From: Panulirus ornatus
Lineage: Eukaryota > Arthropoda > Malacostraca > Decapoda > Palinuridae
Direction: 5' to 3'
Length of the DNA stretch: 64,000 nucleotides
Assembly: GCF_036320965.1 (NCBI RefSeq)
Contig: NC_092231.1
Span: forward strand, 1,286,697 to 1,350,696
In this document: one piece after another, positions 1 to 12,028 of the stretch
How positions within the stretch are numbered: the first letter of the stretch is position 1
How the letters are laid out: the number at the start of each line of letters is the position of its first letter
Notes under the pieces: model-generated
Database searches by the model: none
Told to the model about the DNA's origin: nothing
Seen by the model: only the letters and a program-made list of their open reading frames with translations
Position numbers and translations under genes: made by a program

Positions 1-890
1 TAGCCTTGTAGTCTCCTACATAGTAGGTCTATGTCACATTGTCTCTGCTTGGTCTTCAGTGTTCCACAGTACACAGGTTCGAACCTCAGTCTTCGGTAAT
101 TAATTCGTGTTTTGTCTTCCCCAGGTGAGTGGTCGGGGAGGGAGCATGACATGGGTGGGTACTGATGCTGTTGCCCAGCCTAATCCCTCGGTAATCCCGG
201 GGCTTTATGGCTCACATGATCCTTTAGCTTCTGTAAATCATATGAGTCCTGATTCCCGCCTGCTCACCAGTCCCTGCTTGGGTGAGTCTTATAAATCCTG
301 TTTCTTGGTGTTGAGTAACAAATCCGGGGATTTAATACTCTGATAAATCTCGTGCTTTTGTGAGTCTTGTAAGTATAGAGGGCAGGTTGGGACGGCTCCA
401 AGTGTTACGAGCTTAACTCACGATTTAACATGAAGAATATGATCATGTCTCCTGTGTATATAACCCGCCTCTGAGGTGGTCGTCTACGCTGGTGGTATAT
501 TGTGTGGTCGTCCTGGTGTTGTCCTCTGGTCGTTGTTGCCCTCTGGTCGTCGTCATGTTGGTAGCTCCTCATTCTGTTGTTGTTGATCTCTTGTATCCCT
601 GGTGTTGATCTCAAGTCACCTGCTATCTATCCTTGACCACACTCGTCACAGAACCATCTGTAAAGCAACGTAATGTTGACACTTCACAAGGGTCCAGCAA
701 AGAGGGAAATCAATGAATGAAATTGTAAAAATCTTGGACTTGTCACCAGCAGGAAGGTGAAGTTTGAAGTACAACTTGAGGGTTTTGTGTTCTCGTCAGG
801 TAATGGAGGTGAAAATGTAAACCTTCACTTTCAGAGGTAAATAAAGATATTCACGATTTGTTAGAAGTGAAATTGAAAACTTTTGTGTTG
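1..890. other. Unassigned sequence, no gene recognised
   Basis: Only short open frames without recognisable domains are seen. A perfect 12-base palindrome AGGTTCGAACCT at 75-86 matches the pol III B-box consensus, but I see no convincing A box or tRNA cloverleaf upstream, so I do not call a tRNA or SINE here. Confidence 0.5.
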
Positions 891-896
891 TGAAGT

Positions 897-1110
897 CAAC
901 AGTTGTATGGTCGGCAGTTATGTTCTGAAGTCAGCAGTTGTGTTTTGTGGTCAGCAGTTGTGTTGTATGGTCGACAGTTGTGTTGTATGGTCGACAGTTG
1001 TGTTGTATGGTCGACAGTTGTGTTGTATGGTCGACACTTGTGTTGTATGGTAGACAATTTTGTTGTATGGTCGACAGTTGTGTTGTATGGTCAGCAGGTG
1101 TGTGGTCAGT
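897..1110. repeat. 20-bp minisatellite, about 10 copies
   Basis: Unit TGTTGTATGGTCGACAGT plus two bases repeats with a 20-bp period. Central copies are almost identical, while the edges (897-960 and 1090-1110) carry TCAGCAG instead of TCGACAG. Because 20 is not divisible by 3, each strand reads through several frames, giving spurious short open frames. Confidence 0.95.
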
Positions 1111-1112
1111 AA

Positions 1113-1600
1113 CTGTATGTTCAACAATCAAGCCAACTGATATTACTAAGATATAGAGAGTTCAGAAACATTTTACAGGGAAGATTAATACAATGGAACA
1201 CAAATTATCGTATGAAAGATTGAAAGAGTTTGAAGTATGCAGTCTAGAAGGAAGAGAATGATATACAGCATTTCATGCCTGGTAACAGAGTAAAGAATAC
1301 GTCCCAGGTTGAAAGACTTCAAAATCTGAAAGACACAGAGTCTTCAGATCTTCAAGAATTCCAAAGAACACATTAAAAAGGCATCAAACATAAATATTGG
1401 AGAACCTGGCAAGAAAATGGAGAAACTCTTCAGTGTTTTACCCAGCGAAATATAAACTCTCCAAGGAGTGACCAACCACTCAGACATGTAAAAAAAAAGA
1501 CTTGACAAGTGGCCTAGAGCTGTTCCAGATGTACCCAAGATGTGCAGGAGTCGCGGTGAGAGCTACGCGCTTACACTGACTCGTGGCAAAGATTCTTCGT
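1113..1600. other. Unassigned sequence
   Basis: AT-moderate unique sequence with no open frame of note, no recognisable domain and no tandem structure. Confidence 0.4.
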
Positions 1601-1825
1601 AGGTAGGTAGCTAAGTAGGTGATGATGGAGATCGCAAGGTAGGTAGATAGCTAGGCAGGTAGTTAGATAGGTCTCAAGGTAGTTAGGTAGCTAGGCAGGT
1701 AGGTAGGTAGCTAAGAAGGTAAGTAGCTAGGAAGGAAGGAAGGTAGTTAGGTAGCTAGGCAGGTAGGTAGGTAGCTAAGAAGGTAAGTAGCTAGGAAGGA
1801 AGGAAGGTAGATAGGTAGGTACTCT
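1600..1825. repeat. Degenerate (GTAG)n tract with a 64-bp exact duplication
   Basis: The tract is built from GTAG/GAAG tetranucleotides. Positions 1681-1744 and 1745-1808 are near-identical 64-bp blocks. This indicates a recent block duplication on top of an older tetranucleotide repeat. Confidence 0.9.
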
Positions 1826-2307
1826 TGTAGAAACGTTAAACATAGAGCGTAGAGCTGTAGAGTTCCTTTGCAGTATATTAAAGCTGTTGCGATAATTCAG
1901 GTAATTTTGATGTTCCGTTATGATTACTGTTCTTAGCTGCTGAGTTGCAAGAAAAGACATTTGAGCTTTATTGTTACTGAAGCAAACTTTATTTCTTATG
2001 TGTACGTTGTATAATTTGTTACGCTTATGGTAATCATCCTTGAAGTAAAAGACAGTTGTGAGGTGATGGCTCCGCTGGTAGGTAGGAAGATTCTCTCGTA
2101 TTTAGTTTTCATTTGTTGTGCAAACATGTCCCACGTCTGGGCAAAGGCCTGGGATCAAAAGTCGACGGTGAAATTATGTTTTTTACAGAACGGTAGAGTC
2201 GAGTGGGAGCCATGGTACCAGCTGGGCCACACAGCTGGTCGGTTGTCAGGTCGGCTATTGACACACATGTTGCCGGGGGACACCCCCCCACCCCCCCACC
2301 TCCCCAG
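1826..2307. other. Unassigned sequence
   Basis: No gene recognised. A plus-strand open frame (2027-2320) encodes nothing I can assign and runs into a C-rich stretch near 2283-2303. Confidence 0.4.
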
Positions 2308-2527
2308 GACGACGATATGACCCCTGGGTATGAAGGCCTGACTTTTGACTTGACTGTTAAGGGTCGTATCGAAAGCCATACCATCATCATACCCAAAGTT
2401 CGTACCGTCGTGGTCAAGAGTCGTACATGTTGGAGCATAGGGACCTACCGTCGTGCTGCAGGGTCGTACCGTCGTGCTCTAGGGTCGTACCGTCGTGCTG
2501 CAGGGTCGTACCGTCGTGCTCAGGCTG
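2308..2527. repeat. Foldback-like repeat, copy 1 (palindromic core plus 21-bp arm)
   Basis: The left half reads GACGACGATATGACCC then GGGTATGAAGGCCTGAC. A short spacer near 2356-2362 follows. The right half continues to CCATACCATCATCATACCC, which is the inverse of the left half with mismatches. To the right come direct copies of a 21-bp unit containing TCGTACCGTCGTGCT (2399-2520), with GCAGG variants. The same arrangement recurs at 24.4, 27.6 and 62.7 kb. Confidence 0.75.
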
Positions 2528-3057
2528 TGAAGATCATTCTGTCATGCATAACTGATAGACTGGCGACATGTCTTTGATGTTGTAGACGCGGGTGGCATGG
2601 CACGTCCTGACCCTTCTTATTTTCTTTCAAGATGAGTGTGCGACCTCGACCCTTTACTTAGCGTAGCAGACGAAGATGAGATGGCGAGGCTGGCCCTTCT
2701 GGGGAGTGGAATATATGCCAGCTGTGAGTGGCCTTCTGCATCGTAAAGTGTTTTACGGCTTTTGGTCTCCTGGATATAAGAAATACGCCTTAAAGTAGGA
2801 GGAAGTTTCTTCACTGGTGTATTTGCTCAGCCCTGGATTTATGTAGTTGCCAGAACTTTACATTTCCATCTCGTAATATCAGTACAACAACTGTCTTTGT
2901 AATAACTGTGTTGTCATGAGCAGTCCTGGTGTAGATGTCACGCCTGGGGATTATCTTGTTTCGGAGGTATGATCCGCCTCTGGATGTCTCGGTGGGCACG
3001 AATTTTAGGGTGCATGTAGATTGTAGGTTTGCAAGGCTCAGGTGTTCCCCTTCCTGT
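2528..3057. other. Unassigned sequence
   Basis: No recognisable gene or tandem array. Only short open frames without known motifs occur. Confidence 0.4.

Positions 3058-3105
<48 letters not shown>
3058..3105. repeat. (GA)n microsatellite
   Basis: About 24 uninterrupted GA units. The Leu-Ser and Arg-Glu runs in overlapping frames are products of the dinucleotide and not protein evidence. Confidence 0.98.
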
Positions 3106-3107
<2 letters not shown>

Positions 3108-3489
3108 CAACCATATGCATAAGTTCAGACTACAGTAATAGGGTGGAGTTGATCTCTAAAGTAGTCCTTCCACAACCCCCCAGCCGCAAGATGTTCGACC
3201 TCCCTTTATGCGGCTTTGAGATGCGACTCCATTAAAGAGGACCCTGAGAGCACATCCTTGAAGGTGGCCACCAAGGAGGAACTTCAAATGTTTCCGCAGA
3301 TGCCAAGCGCGTCGTCAAGGCTGGGGAAAGTTCTTGGTGGCACACGAGATCAAAGGCGCCAGCAATATCCAGAGCTGCGACAGGTGATTTCTGAATCCCC
3401 CTGTGCCGTATGCCACACAGTCCAGGGGGGGGGGATCAGTCCCCAGACCCCCATTCAGCAGCCAGAGAGAGGTAAAAATATCGGCACCT

Positions 3490-4089
<600 letters not shown>

Positions 4090-4650
4090 AGTTTATATGT
4101 CACATTGCTTTAGATTCGGTTGTGTCGAATTGTGTATGAAAGAGTTCGAACCTCCCCAGATGAGAGAGCAGCACGGTATACAGGGAGTAACTGTTCAAAA
4201 AGAGAAACCATTTTTCTAGAACCCGTAATCTTTTCAAGCGACACTTGGATACTTGTGTAAAGACAAATTTCCAAGAGAGATTAGATGCTGTAGGGATATC
4301 AGGTATATTCATTGTACTGAGTGGTGGAATTACAAAGCCATTAAAGTAGATAAGGAAAGTTGTCAGGGGTTTTAGAAAGGGAAATTGGGAGAGAATGGAT
4401 TTGGGAGGCATTAAACTTGACTTGTTTGCGACTGCCTCCTGGGAAATCCTGCCCAAATCTGAGATTACCGAGGCAGTTGTGACGAGACGAGATGCAGAGC
4501 CACCAAAGAGCAGAGAACATGAAACGAAATAAAAGGAAATGGTGAAGTGTTGTTGTGTGAGCGTATAAGAGCTTATGCTTATTTGTTGTAGAAAGGAAAT
4601 CGTCGATAGAGGGAGAAGAAAGAGAGAGTGTAGGTGACAGAACACAACCC

Positions 4651-4752
4651 AGAACCACACAACTGTTCATAGGAAAAGATTGACATCAATCACCTAGATT
4701 GACTGGAACGAAAGGAAGGTAGAGGACAGAGAGAGGCAGGGAAACTGAAAGA
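4651..4752. repeat. 102-bp direct repeat, copy A
   Basis: Begins AGAACCACACAACTGTTCAT and ends GAAACTGAAAGA. It matches 5352-5453 with one visible mismatch (A at 4744, G at 5445) and lies 701 bp from it. It sits inside the LINE reverse transcriptase remnant, just upstream of the VLSPTL motif in element orientation. Confidence 0.95.
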
Positions 4753-5351
4753 GGGTAATTAGAAGATCAGACCCACTGTGCCTCACGCTGTTAAAAGCTT
4801 TCGATCCATCAAGAGCTGCATGTAGGATTTGTCAGTCTTCCAGAGATGATGACCAGACAAGGTAAAGGTGTCAGCGGCATATCATGCCTTGAGAAAGCCA
4901 TATTGATGATCAAAGAGAAGACTGTGAGAGAATAGATGCTTAAGGATACAGATTTAAGGAAATATTGAAATACTTTAGAATTACTAGAAGTTAGAAGTTG
5001 AAAGGTTTAGATCGTTCACCCTACTCTCGGACAGGCTGTAGCCAGGCTTGCCTCCAAGACTTAAGAAAACGTCTCTAGTTTTGAGGCAGAAAATTCAAGC
5101 AAGGATGGGCGCAAGTTTAGAAGCGCAGTCCCACAGAGGCGAGGGATGCCATTTGTTCCTTGTATCTTGATTGTGTTTAGGGAGAGAGAGATTTCTTTCG
5201 GCTTTATGAAGAACAAATATAGAAGAGGATATAGGACTAGTAACTTCAAAGTGACGTTAAAGGACAGAAGAGAGCCAAAGAAAGAAATGTTTTACTTCCC
5301 GAATAACATGCAATGATTTCAGGCTGAGCTGAAAGGTTAATATGAGTCATG

Positions 5352-5453
5352 AGAACCACACAACTGTTCATAGGAAAAGATTGACATCAATCACCTAGAT
5401 TGACTGGAACGAAAGGAAGGTAGAGGACAGAGAGAGGCAGGGAAGCTGAAAGA
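5352..5453. repeat. 102-bp direct repeat, copy B
   Basis: Near-perfect duplicate of 4651-4752. In element orientation it lies upstream of where this segment belongs, so it is displaced. The near identity contrasts with the heavy decay of the LINE around copy A, implying the duplication is recent. Confidence 0.95.
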
Positions 5454-5684
5454 ACAGAACCTTCTTGGGTTAGTCCGCTCAGATCTGCCCAAGTGTCAGC
5501 ATTTATGTGTACAGGGAGCAGCAGTGTGATCAGACGAAGCCATCAGAAGGAAGGTTGTATAGCTACTGCATGAAGGCCGTGAAGTGAAAATCAGGTCCAG
5601 TTTGGGATAGTGATCTTGAGGGTCAGGAATACGGTTATGGGAGTTGGTGATTTGTTATGGATCATTGCGAATGGAAAACCTGAG

Positions 5685-5685
<1 letters not shown>

Positions 5686-5746
<61 letters not shown>
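5686..5746. repeat. (CA)n microsatellite
   Basis: About 30 uninterrupted CA units. Confidence 0.98.
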
Positions 5747-5747
<1 letters not shown>

Positions 5748-6950
5748 GTCGCCACGACCACCACCATCTGTATGGATGGACTTCAGCCTCTCCCTATGGT
5801 ATATATTGATATTTCTGTTGTTAAAGACCTCAGCTTGAGGATGAGAGGATGTCACAGACTTGTGATAGAAATTTGATATGAGGGTGAGAGGAAGTCATAG
5901 CCTCATGGTAGGAATTTAGCCTCAGTGACAGGTAGGATGTCATGGCTCCTCATGGTGGAATATAGCCTGGGGGTGCAAGATGTCATCACAAGGTACAGCA
6001 GGATGTCATCACATCCTAAAATCTAGTAGACTTCATATTTTGACAAAATCAATTTAAAAGTTTTCGGTAGAAATGTAGAAAAGGACAAATATATACATCA
6101 GTGGAACAGTAAAGATATACAGTTGGGAGTTATAGAAGGAAGGTGGGAGGTGGAGGTGGAGGGAGGTGGACGAGTTGGTAGAGAAACCGGTTCAGGTTGT
6201 GCATCACTTGAGGACAAAGGATAAGAACGAGAACAGTAGGAGGGAAGACCAAGGGACGGTATGGTGGGCTAAGGAAGTCACATGCGTCGTGAGACAAGAC
6301 GTGAACCATTGAGCGAGCCGACGATGAACTACCAAGATAACAGAAGAAATGACTGTGCAGCCAGATAGGAGATTACATGGGTAGATGTTAAGGGAAGATC
6401 AAGAAGAAGTATTAAAAGTGAAGAGAAAATTAAAAATGAATGAAGAAATGAAAATGAAAATATAAATAGGAAGGTCAGGTTGTGGGCGAGCATGTTGTAG
6501 ATGGTCTACAGCCAGGGGGGTCAGAGGGAGGAGGAAGAACAGTGAGCCACAGCCCCTGATTGTATGTAAGGTCATTGACAACGTAAGAGAAAGCGGCTAC
6601 GTCAAATTCTTGAAATTGTCTGGTAGACTAGCGAAGGTGGGAGGCTGTTGGAGGACATAGTGAGCAATCCAACATTCGCCAGTTTATATAAAAACAAAAG
6701 ATACGTTAGGATCTCTGGAGTGGAGGAGCTGCGGAGACATCCTTCATGAACCTCATAGGAAGATTCACGAGAGTATCCTTGAGGGAAGGAGGGAAAGAGG
6801 AACGAAGGAAGGAAGACTGAAACAGAACACATGATTTTGGAAAATCAAGATTTTGGGGGGTGATGATCCTTAAGGGTTTGTCCAGCCTTCCCAAGGGTCG
6901 AGCCGTCTTGATCAATGATTAAAGTCAGTTTTTTGTTTAATTTATCAAGC
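5747..6950. other. Unassigned sequence with a degenerate repeat at 5830-6010
   Basis: Between 5830 and 6010 a diverged unit of roughly 50 bp built on GATGTCATAGCCTCATGG and GGAATATAGCCT can be followed three to four times. The remainder holds no recognisable gene. Confidence 0.5.
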
Positions 6951-6959
6951 TATCAGATA

Positions 6960-7690
6960 CGAGAACACTGGACCTCACAAGTAAAACTTCACATGTTTTG
7001 TCACGTTGGCATGAAGAGAAAATAACAGAAATCAGTTCTGATGATCTTGAAAACCCAGTATCAAATATAATCCATCTGGGAGATTTCAACCAGACGCACA
7101 ATATCATGGTTAAGATCTTACTTAGAAATACCACAGACGAACGAAGATTTTACTTGTGCCCCACGTGCACCAGAGCCAACTAGACATGACTACGCTGCGT
7201 CTGATTTTCACAATCGTTGACAGTTTGCAACATCAAGAGCAGAGACGAGGTACTTGCAAGTGATTGTTCAAACGAAGGACAAAAAGAAGCAATAGTGGCA
7301 GTTGAATACTTTGATAAGTATTACATTGCCACTGTTGTGGTAAATCTAGTTTCAAAAAAAATTTATGCCGTGAATTAGAATAACATTGAACTGTCTGAGG
7401 CACAGTTGGAGTCGGCCCAGTGTGGCGCAAGACCTGAAGAACTTGGGGGAAATGTTGACCACAGAGGCATTGCAAGCAAGCATGCACCAGGCACGTACTA
7501 ATGAGAAAAAAGTACGAAGGTTCTTGACCCAAACGAGAAAACATTTGTTCGGTTGGAGGAAAATAATAGCAGACCTTAAAAGGTTGCAGCTTCCTCAGCA
7601 GAGGAAAAGAAACATGTTAACCCCAGACTTGAAATGTCATGAGACACTCGAGGAAATGCGAGAGACCAAAGAAATACCAGTGAAGCAGAG
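6960..7690 (+). mobile_element. Possible LINE endonuclease-end and linker remnant
   Basis: The plus-strand translation at 6998-7140 contains DDLENPVSNIIHLGDFNQTH followed by NIMVKILL. This loosely resembles the block near the end of CR1-type endonucleases (PLGNSDHNII...). The open frame at 7386-7694 is basic and helical in composition, as linkers between endonuclease and reverse transcriptase often are, but has no diagnostic motif. Its stop lies inside the 25-bp array. The assignment is tentative; it could be unrelated noncoding sequence. Confidence 0.25.
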
Positions 7691-7969
7691 ATAGAGAGAT
7701 ACTAGTGAAGCAGAGATAGAGAGATACTAGTGAAGCAGAGATAGAGAGATACTAGTGAAGCAGAGATAGAGAGATACTAGTGAAGCAGAGATAGAGAGAT
7801 ACTAGTGAAGCAGAGATAGAGAGATACTAGTGAAGCAGAGATAGAGAGATACTAGTGAAGCAGAGATAGAGAGATACTAGTGAAGCAGAGATAGAGAGAT
7901 ACTAGTGAAGCAGAGATAGAGAGATACTAGTGAAGCAGAGATAAAGAGATACCAGTGAAGCAGAGAGAA
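7673..7969. repeat. 25-bp minisatellite, about 12 copies
   Basis: The unit is TAGTGAAGCAGAGATAGAGA plus GATAC, period 25. Internal copies are essentially identical. The first and last copies carry ACCAG where internal ones have ACTAG, consistent with array growth from a two-copy seed. Confidence 0.97.
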
Positions 7970-9309
7970 TTACTGTTTCTATTCGATACTTAAGTCGAGG
8001 ACGATAAGTTCCATTGGCTCCATGACCAGACTCTTGGAAGTGTCTTTATGAAGGCACTAAGCATCCTCAGGAGGTACACGGAGGTGTTGTCTGTGATACG
8101 ACCTTCAGGAGCATCACAGACAACACAGAGTCATCACACATTCATGAATGTCAGTGTTGGGAAAGTGAGGTAAGATCCTTACCTACTGTTAGGTGTTTGT
8201 TGTGGGAAGGAAAGAAAGACGCTGATTCTTATTTCATTATTATTATAAGTAAGAGTCGATCGTTTAGACATTGTTCAAATAAAGGAATGACTCGCAGAAG
8301 AAACAGAGCTGTGAAGCCTGGCGAATTTGAAAAGAGGTTTAACCTTTCCATTGAGAAAGTGCAGCTCATTTGGAATGAATGAAATGATCAACTTTTGTCT
8401 TACAATGACAACTTCAGACAAACATCACCACACCACCAGCTGAAATCACTCAAATTGGATTCCAATCGCTTTTACTCTCCCTCTACTTTTGTAGAGAAGT
8501 GGCACAGAGTCGATGTATGAAAACTAATTCTTCCTCTTGTAGTAAATTTAACGAAGGAAAAATATACAGAAAATCCATTCATACTCTTGTTTTAATGAGC
8601 CTAAAATGCATATGAAATGATTATGGAAATTTTTATCAGTATATCGGTGTGCTTATCATAGGTGACTAACGGATTTTATTATGTAAATGTGGATGATGAC
8701 TCGTAAAGTGTTTACAGGTGGAGGGAGTGTGTGTTACTTCCACCTGTACAGGGATTACGTAGACTGTGAACACATGAGCTGATGATATGCACCTTCACAA
8801 GTCCAGGAATTAATGTATATTTTACCAGGGCTGCAGAAGTTATGTGCTGACGAACAAAATCATACTTTGACCTATGGAATATTTGGACTGTACGTGTACA
8901 AAAAAATTGAGGAAGGTAACATGTACATAGAGGAAACATGTTGCTGATAGTGAACTCTTGGGCACGATGTGTACAGTTGATCAGTGTACAGCCACTCCTG
9001 CACTGTGCTCTCTGCTTGATAAATGTCAACAGTTGAAAATGAATAATTAGTTTGTGTATACGTTACCTGATGATGATGATTATGAACGGAGTTAACTATG
9101 TATTGGCGTTGACAAGGCAAACATACTGGAAATAGAAAGTTCTTAGCAATATATGTAGTCATTACATATACTGCTATAAAGTCTATGTATATAGATGATT
9201 GACAGAACATCGTAACACGATGATAATGTGGGTCTGGCATGCAGTAACGAGGTTATCAGGTGGCTGAAGGTGATGATGGCGAGGATAATGCTGCAGCTTC
9301 TTCCTGAAG
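7970..9309. other. Unassigned sequence (contains the 8.08-kb hairpin)
   Basis: Apart from the hairpin, no gene, array or transposon motif is recognised. Short open frames at 8197-8382 and on the minus strand at 8712-9240 have no known domain. Confidence 0.4.
8084..8126. other. Perfect 14-bp inverted repeat (hairpin)
   Basis: GTGTTGTCTGTGAT (8084-8097) is exactly complementary in reverse to ATCACAGACAACAC (8113-8126), with a 15-base spacer. Pairing does not extend outward. It is too short for a typical miRNA precursor. Confidence 0.85.
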
Positions 9310-10110
9310 TGTCAGGTGGAGGTCCAGTGGTGGTTGGAGCGAGTTGAGAGGACCAGTGTGTTCATCGCCTTATCATGGCTGGTGTACGTGGGAGTGAGGA
9401 TGACCTTGCTTGCCCATATCTTCACCTTTTTTCCAGTAGTCCTCGTTGCATGGCGAATCAGGAGGAAGAACACGCGGGGAAAATGAAACTTTTGCACGTT
9501 TTTGAGTTCAGGTGCTGGAAGTCCAGGCGTCCTGAAGAGCATGGAGACGGTAGCTGGAAGATTTGGTGATATTATTGACGTGATCCTTCCTGCTCAGATT
9601 ATTGTCCAAAGTAACATAGTGAAGCTTGATGGACCACAGAACCTGGACCACAGTACAGGAGTGAGGCATGCTTAGAGTCAAGGCTGTTATGTATACTGCG
9701 GTCCTGGTCTTTTGGATGGTGACGGTATAGGCGATGGTCCAGTTGTAGAAGCTGTTGATTATGTGTTTTAGGAAAAGTTGTTGTTGATGCGAACACCTTG
9801 GCAGAGTAGTTAACTTACTTCTATCTGGAAGACACGTCCATTTGGATTATGAGGCGTGGAGATCCTTATCTTTGTGCTGTAGGACACCACAGGTGAAGGA
9901 CTGGAAGACTGAGATGTCCTCTCGGAAGCTTATAGCCTCATGATGATCACTGAGGAAGTCAGCAAGCCATAGGATGAGATTTCTCAGCAGCCCACCTCCG
10001 ATGGTGAGGTCAGCGATGATGAGAGCCTCAGACGTCTTGAGTACTTCCAGGTTCCAGTTTTAGATAAAGTCTTGGAAGCTGACGAGATAATGGATGATAA
10101 TAGATCATCA
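9310..10110 (-). mobile_element. Degenerate LINE reverse transcriptase (palm to thumb)
   Basis: On the minus strand, reading downward, frames contain LILWLADFLSDH (about 9950), FTCGVLQHKD (about 9880, in place of TCGVPQGT-K), NSFYNWTIAY (about 9750), VTLDNNLSRKDHVNN (about 9590, cf. LGVTLDDKLSWKDHV) and SSSYRLHALQDA (cf. YRLYMLRRL). These are followed by PAPELKNVQKFHFPRV (about 9500) and ILTPTYTSHDKA (about 9390, cf. ILGPTYTSYDEAL). This order is that of the palm-to-thumb part of a LINE polymerase. Frameshifts and stops separate the blocks, so it is non-functional. It is a different family from the 4.1-5.4 kb copy. Confidence 0.72.
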
Positions 10111-11035
10111 TAGTAACAAACAGCAGAGGGTTTGAGGAGGTTTACAGTCTTTGTATAAACCCACAGTAACCTGAGGTAAGTGGTGACTGTAATGGAGCGC
10201 TCTGCCTGTCGGCTGTTTAACTGTCTGGTGAAAGCAGATTCTTGAACTTTCTGGGGATGCTGAGGCTGGGAGGTAAGGTGAGGGTTTCCCTGGCAGATGG
10301 TGGCGGAGTAATGGTTACACAAGTTAAGCAGCTTCTATACGACAGAGTCGATGAACGCGAGGAACACTGGGAGTCGTTTCGTTTAAACTGCTTTCTCTTA
10401 GAGTCCCCTACACCAGCTGGACTGCTTCAGGTGTTGTAGACGTGGTAGGGTAATGAGCCTGTGTACTATACTTCCCCAAGCAGCAGTACGACGTAGGCTG
10501 TATGACAGGACTATAATGTCGGCACAAGAGTGGTAGTGTCACACCCATCACCACCGTTGGCACACACACTACGGCTACTGATGTGTTGTTGAGGGTCGGC
10601 TATGAGGTAACGGCTGTACTCGACTGATTCGAGTGTTTTACCAACTAAAGGTTACGTAAAGTCGCTGATGATTTGACATAATTTCAGACATTACCTCGCC
10701 TGAAGCTGTCATATTGTAGGTTAGAAATGTAGCATTATATATTTAATGGCACGTTTCAGGTGATTCGCGTAAAACTGGTACAAAATATGTGGGATAATTT
10801 GGGGATATCAGCTGCAGCAGACAGGTCCAGGAACACTAAAAATATTCTACTTTTGGAGTTAATTGTCTGCTGTAACTCCTCCATCCCTGATCTGTCTTAT
10901 TCTTCTGTAATCGTACCTTATCTCATGTGCCAATATTACCTCTGAATGGGGCCAAATTCCCTCTTATTGTGCCTAAATTACCCAATTACTGTGCTCACAT
11001 ACTCATATTAACCGCACTCTCTCTCCAGCTGCACA

Positions 11036-11038
<3 letters not shown>
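10111..11038. other. Unassigned sequence
   Basis: The part next to 10110 may be more of the preceding LINE (minus-strand open frame to 10322), but I see no motif to support that. The rest shows nothing recognisable. Confidence 0.4.

Positions 11039-11113
<75 letters not shown>
11039..11113. repeat. (CT)n microsatellite
   Basis: About 37 uninterrupted CT units on the plus strand. Confidence 0.98.
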
Positions 11114-11117
<4 letters not shown>

Positions 11118-11279
11118 CCATGATCATGTGTAGTACTGTATCTACTCCTCTTACTCCTCTCTTCTACCTTGTACTATAGCTGTACACTCTCTTGTTGTGC
11201 TCTTGTCTTCTGCTCTGTACCATTATTGTCTCGCCCTCTGTGTGTGTCAGTGTGAGCAAACTGAGGCACACTTGTTTTG

Positions 11280-11410
11280 GTCCATCTCTGCCCTGGTGAG
11301 GGGTGGGAGAGGCATCCTCCCCTAGTGAGTTTTGGGGTGAGGTTTCCTCCCCTGTTGAGTGTCTGGGTCCTCCCCTGGTGAAGGATGGGTGGGATATCCT
11401 CCCCTGACGT
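11280..11410. repeat. Degenerate repeat around CCTCCCCTGGTGA
   Basis: The motif CCTCCCCT(A/G)(G/T)TGA(G/A) recurs four to five times at intervals of about 35-45 bp, with GGGTGGG blocks between. Old, diverged tandem repeat. Confidence 0.6.
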
Positions 11411-11492
11411 GGAATTTGTTCTCTGAATTCCTAAAGGTAATCATGGATGGTTCGGGGCATTACAGGTTACTATCTAATATAGCCCCACCGTC

Positions 11493-12028
11493 CTGCACAA
11501 GCGTCGTACCGTCCTGCTCAAGCGTCGTACCGTCCTGCTCAAGCGTCGTACCGTCCTGCTCAAGCGTCGTACCGTCCTGCTCGAGCGTCGTACCGTCCTG
11601 CTCGAGCGTCGTACCGTCCTGCTCAAGCGTCGTACCGTCCTGCTCAAGCGTCGTACCGTCCTGCTCGAGCGTCGTACCGTCCTGCACAAGCGTCGTACCG
11701 TCCTGCTCAAGCGTCGTACCGTCCTGCTCAAGCGTCGTACCGTCCTGCACAAGCGTCGTACCGTCCTGCTCGAGCGTCGTACCGTCCTGCACAAGCGTCG
11801 TACCGTCCTGCTCAAGCGTCGTACCGTCCTGCTCAAGCGTCGTACCGTCCTGCTCGAGCGTCGTACCACCATTCTCAAGGGTCGTACCATCGTGCTCAAG
11901 GGTCGTAACGTCGTGTTTAAGACTCGCATCGTCATGCTCACAGAACATGCCGTCCTGCTTAATGGTCGTACCGTCGTAGGCAACGGTCGTACGCTCGTGC
12001 TTCTAGGTCGTTCACGTGTAGTCGAGTT
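11493..12028. repeat. 21-bp minisatellite (foldback-family arm), about 20 copies
   Basis: The unit contains TCGTACCGTCCTGCTCAAGCG with CTCGAGC and CACAAGC variants, period 21. From about 11860 rightward the units degrade to the commoner form TCGTACCGTCGTGCTCAAGG and then to diverged copies ending near 12028. No inverted left arm or palindromic core is present here. Long open frames on both strands (for example 11359-11979 plus and 11460-11948 minus) exist because 21 is a multiple of 3 and the unit has no stops. Confidence 0.95.

Larger units (their letters stand above)
4090..5453 (-). mobile_element. Degenerate Jockey/CR1-type LINE, reverse transcriptase region
   Basis: Read right to left on the minus strand, the order matches a non-LTR reverse transcriptase, with frameshifts between blocks. 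It starts with a pre-palm block containing TNGIP and NLRPSL (5060-5250). DHQYGF follows (about 4890-4920), then ALDGSKAF (about 4790-4820), matching the Q-Y-G-F and A-L-D-I-S-K-A-F motifs of the family. Next comes VLSPTLSL (about 4630), equivalent to the PQGSVLSPTLF motif. KLLYAHTTTLHHF (about 4550) stands where YADDTTLHH is expected, so the catalytic aspartates are lost. Beyond it are SFNAS-like and SNLSWK blocks (4250-4420), and ESKAM ends the copy. The copy is dead. It also carries a displaced duplicate of its own 4651-4752 segment at 5352-5453. Assignment rests on motif order recognised by eye. The RT call is firm; the clade is less certain. Confidence 0.8.

Noticed and set aside
75..86. 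AGGTTCGAACCT as part of a tRNA or tRNA-derived SINE
   Set aside because: B-box match only. No A box at proper spacing and no cloverleaf could be drawn.
2027..2320. 97-codon open frame as a gene
   Set aside because: No recognisable domain. It ends in a C-run and the foldback-like repeat, and its length is within chance for this window.
4651..5453. Small LTR-type (TRIM) element with 102-bp terminal repeats
   Set aside because: The repeats do not start TG and end CA, and the left copy lies in frame order within a LINE polymerase remnant, so it is an internal duplicate and not an LTR.
7673..7969. CRISPR array (regular 25-bp repeats)
   Set aside because: There are no variable spacers; the repeat is a contiguous minisatellite in a eukaryotic context.
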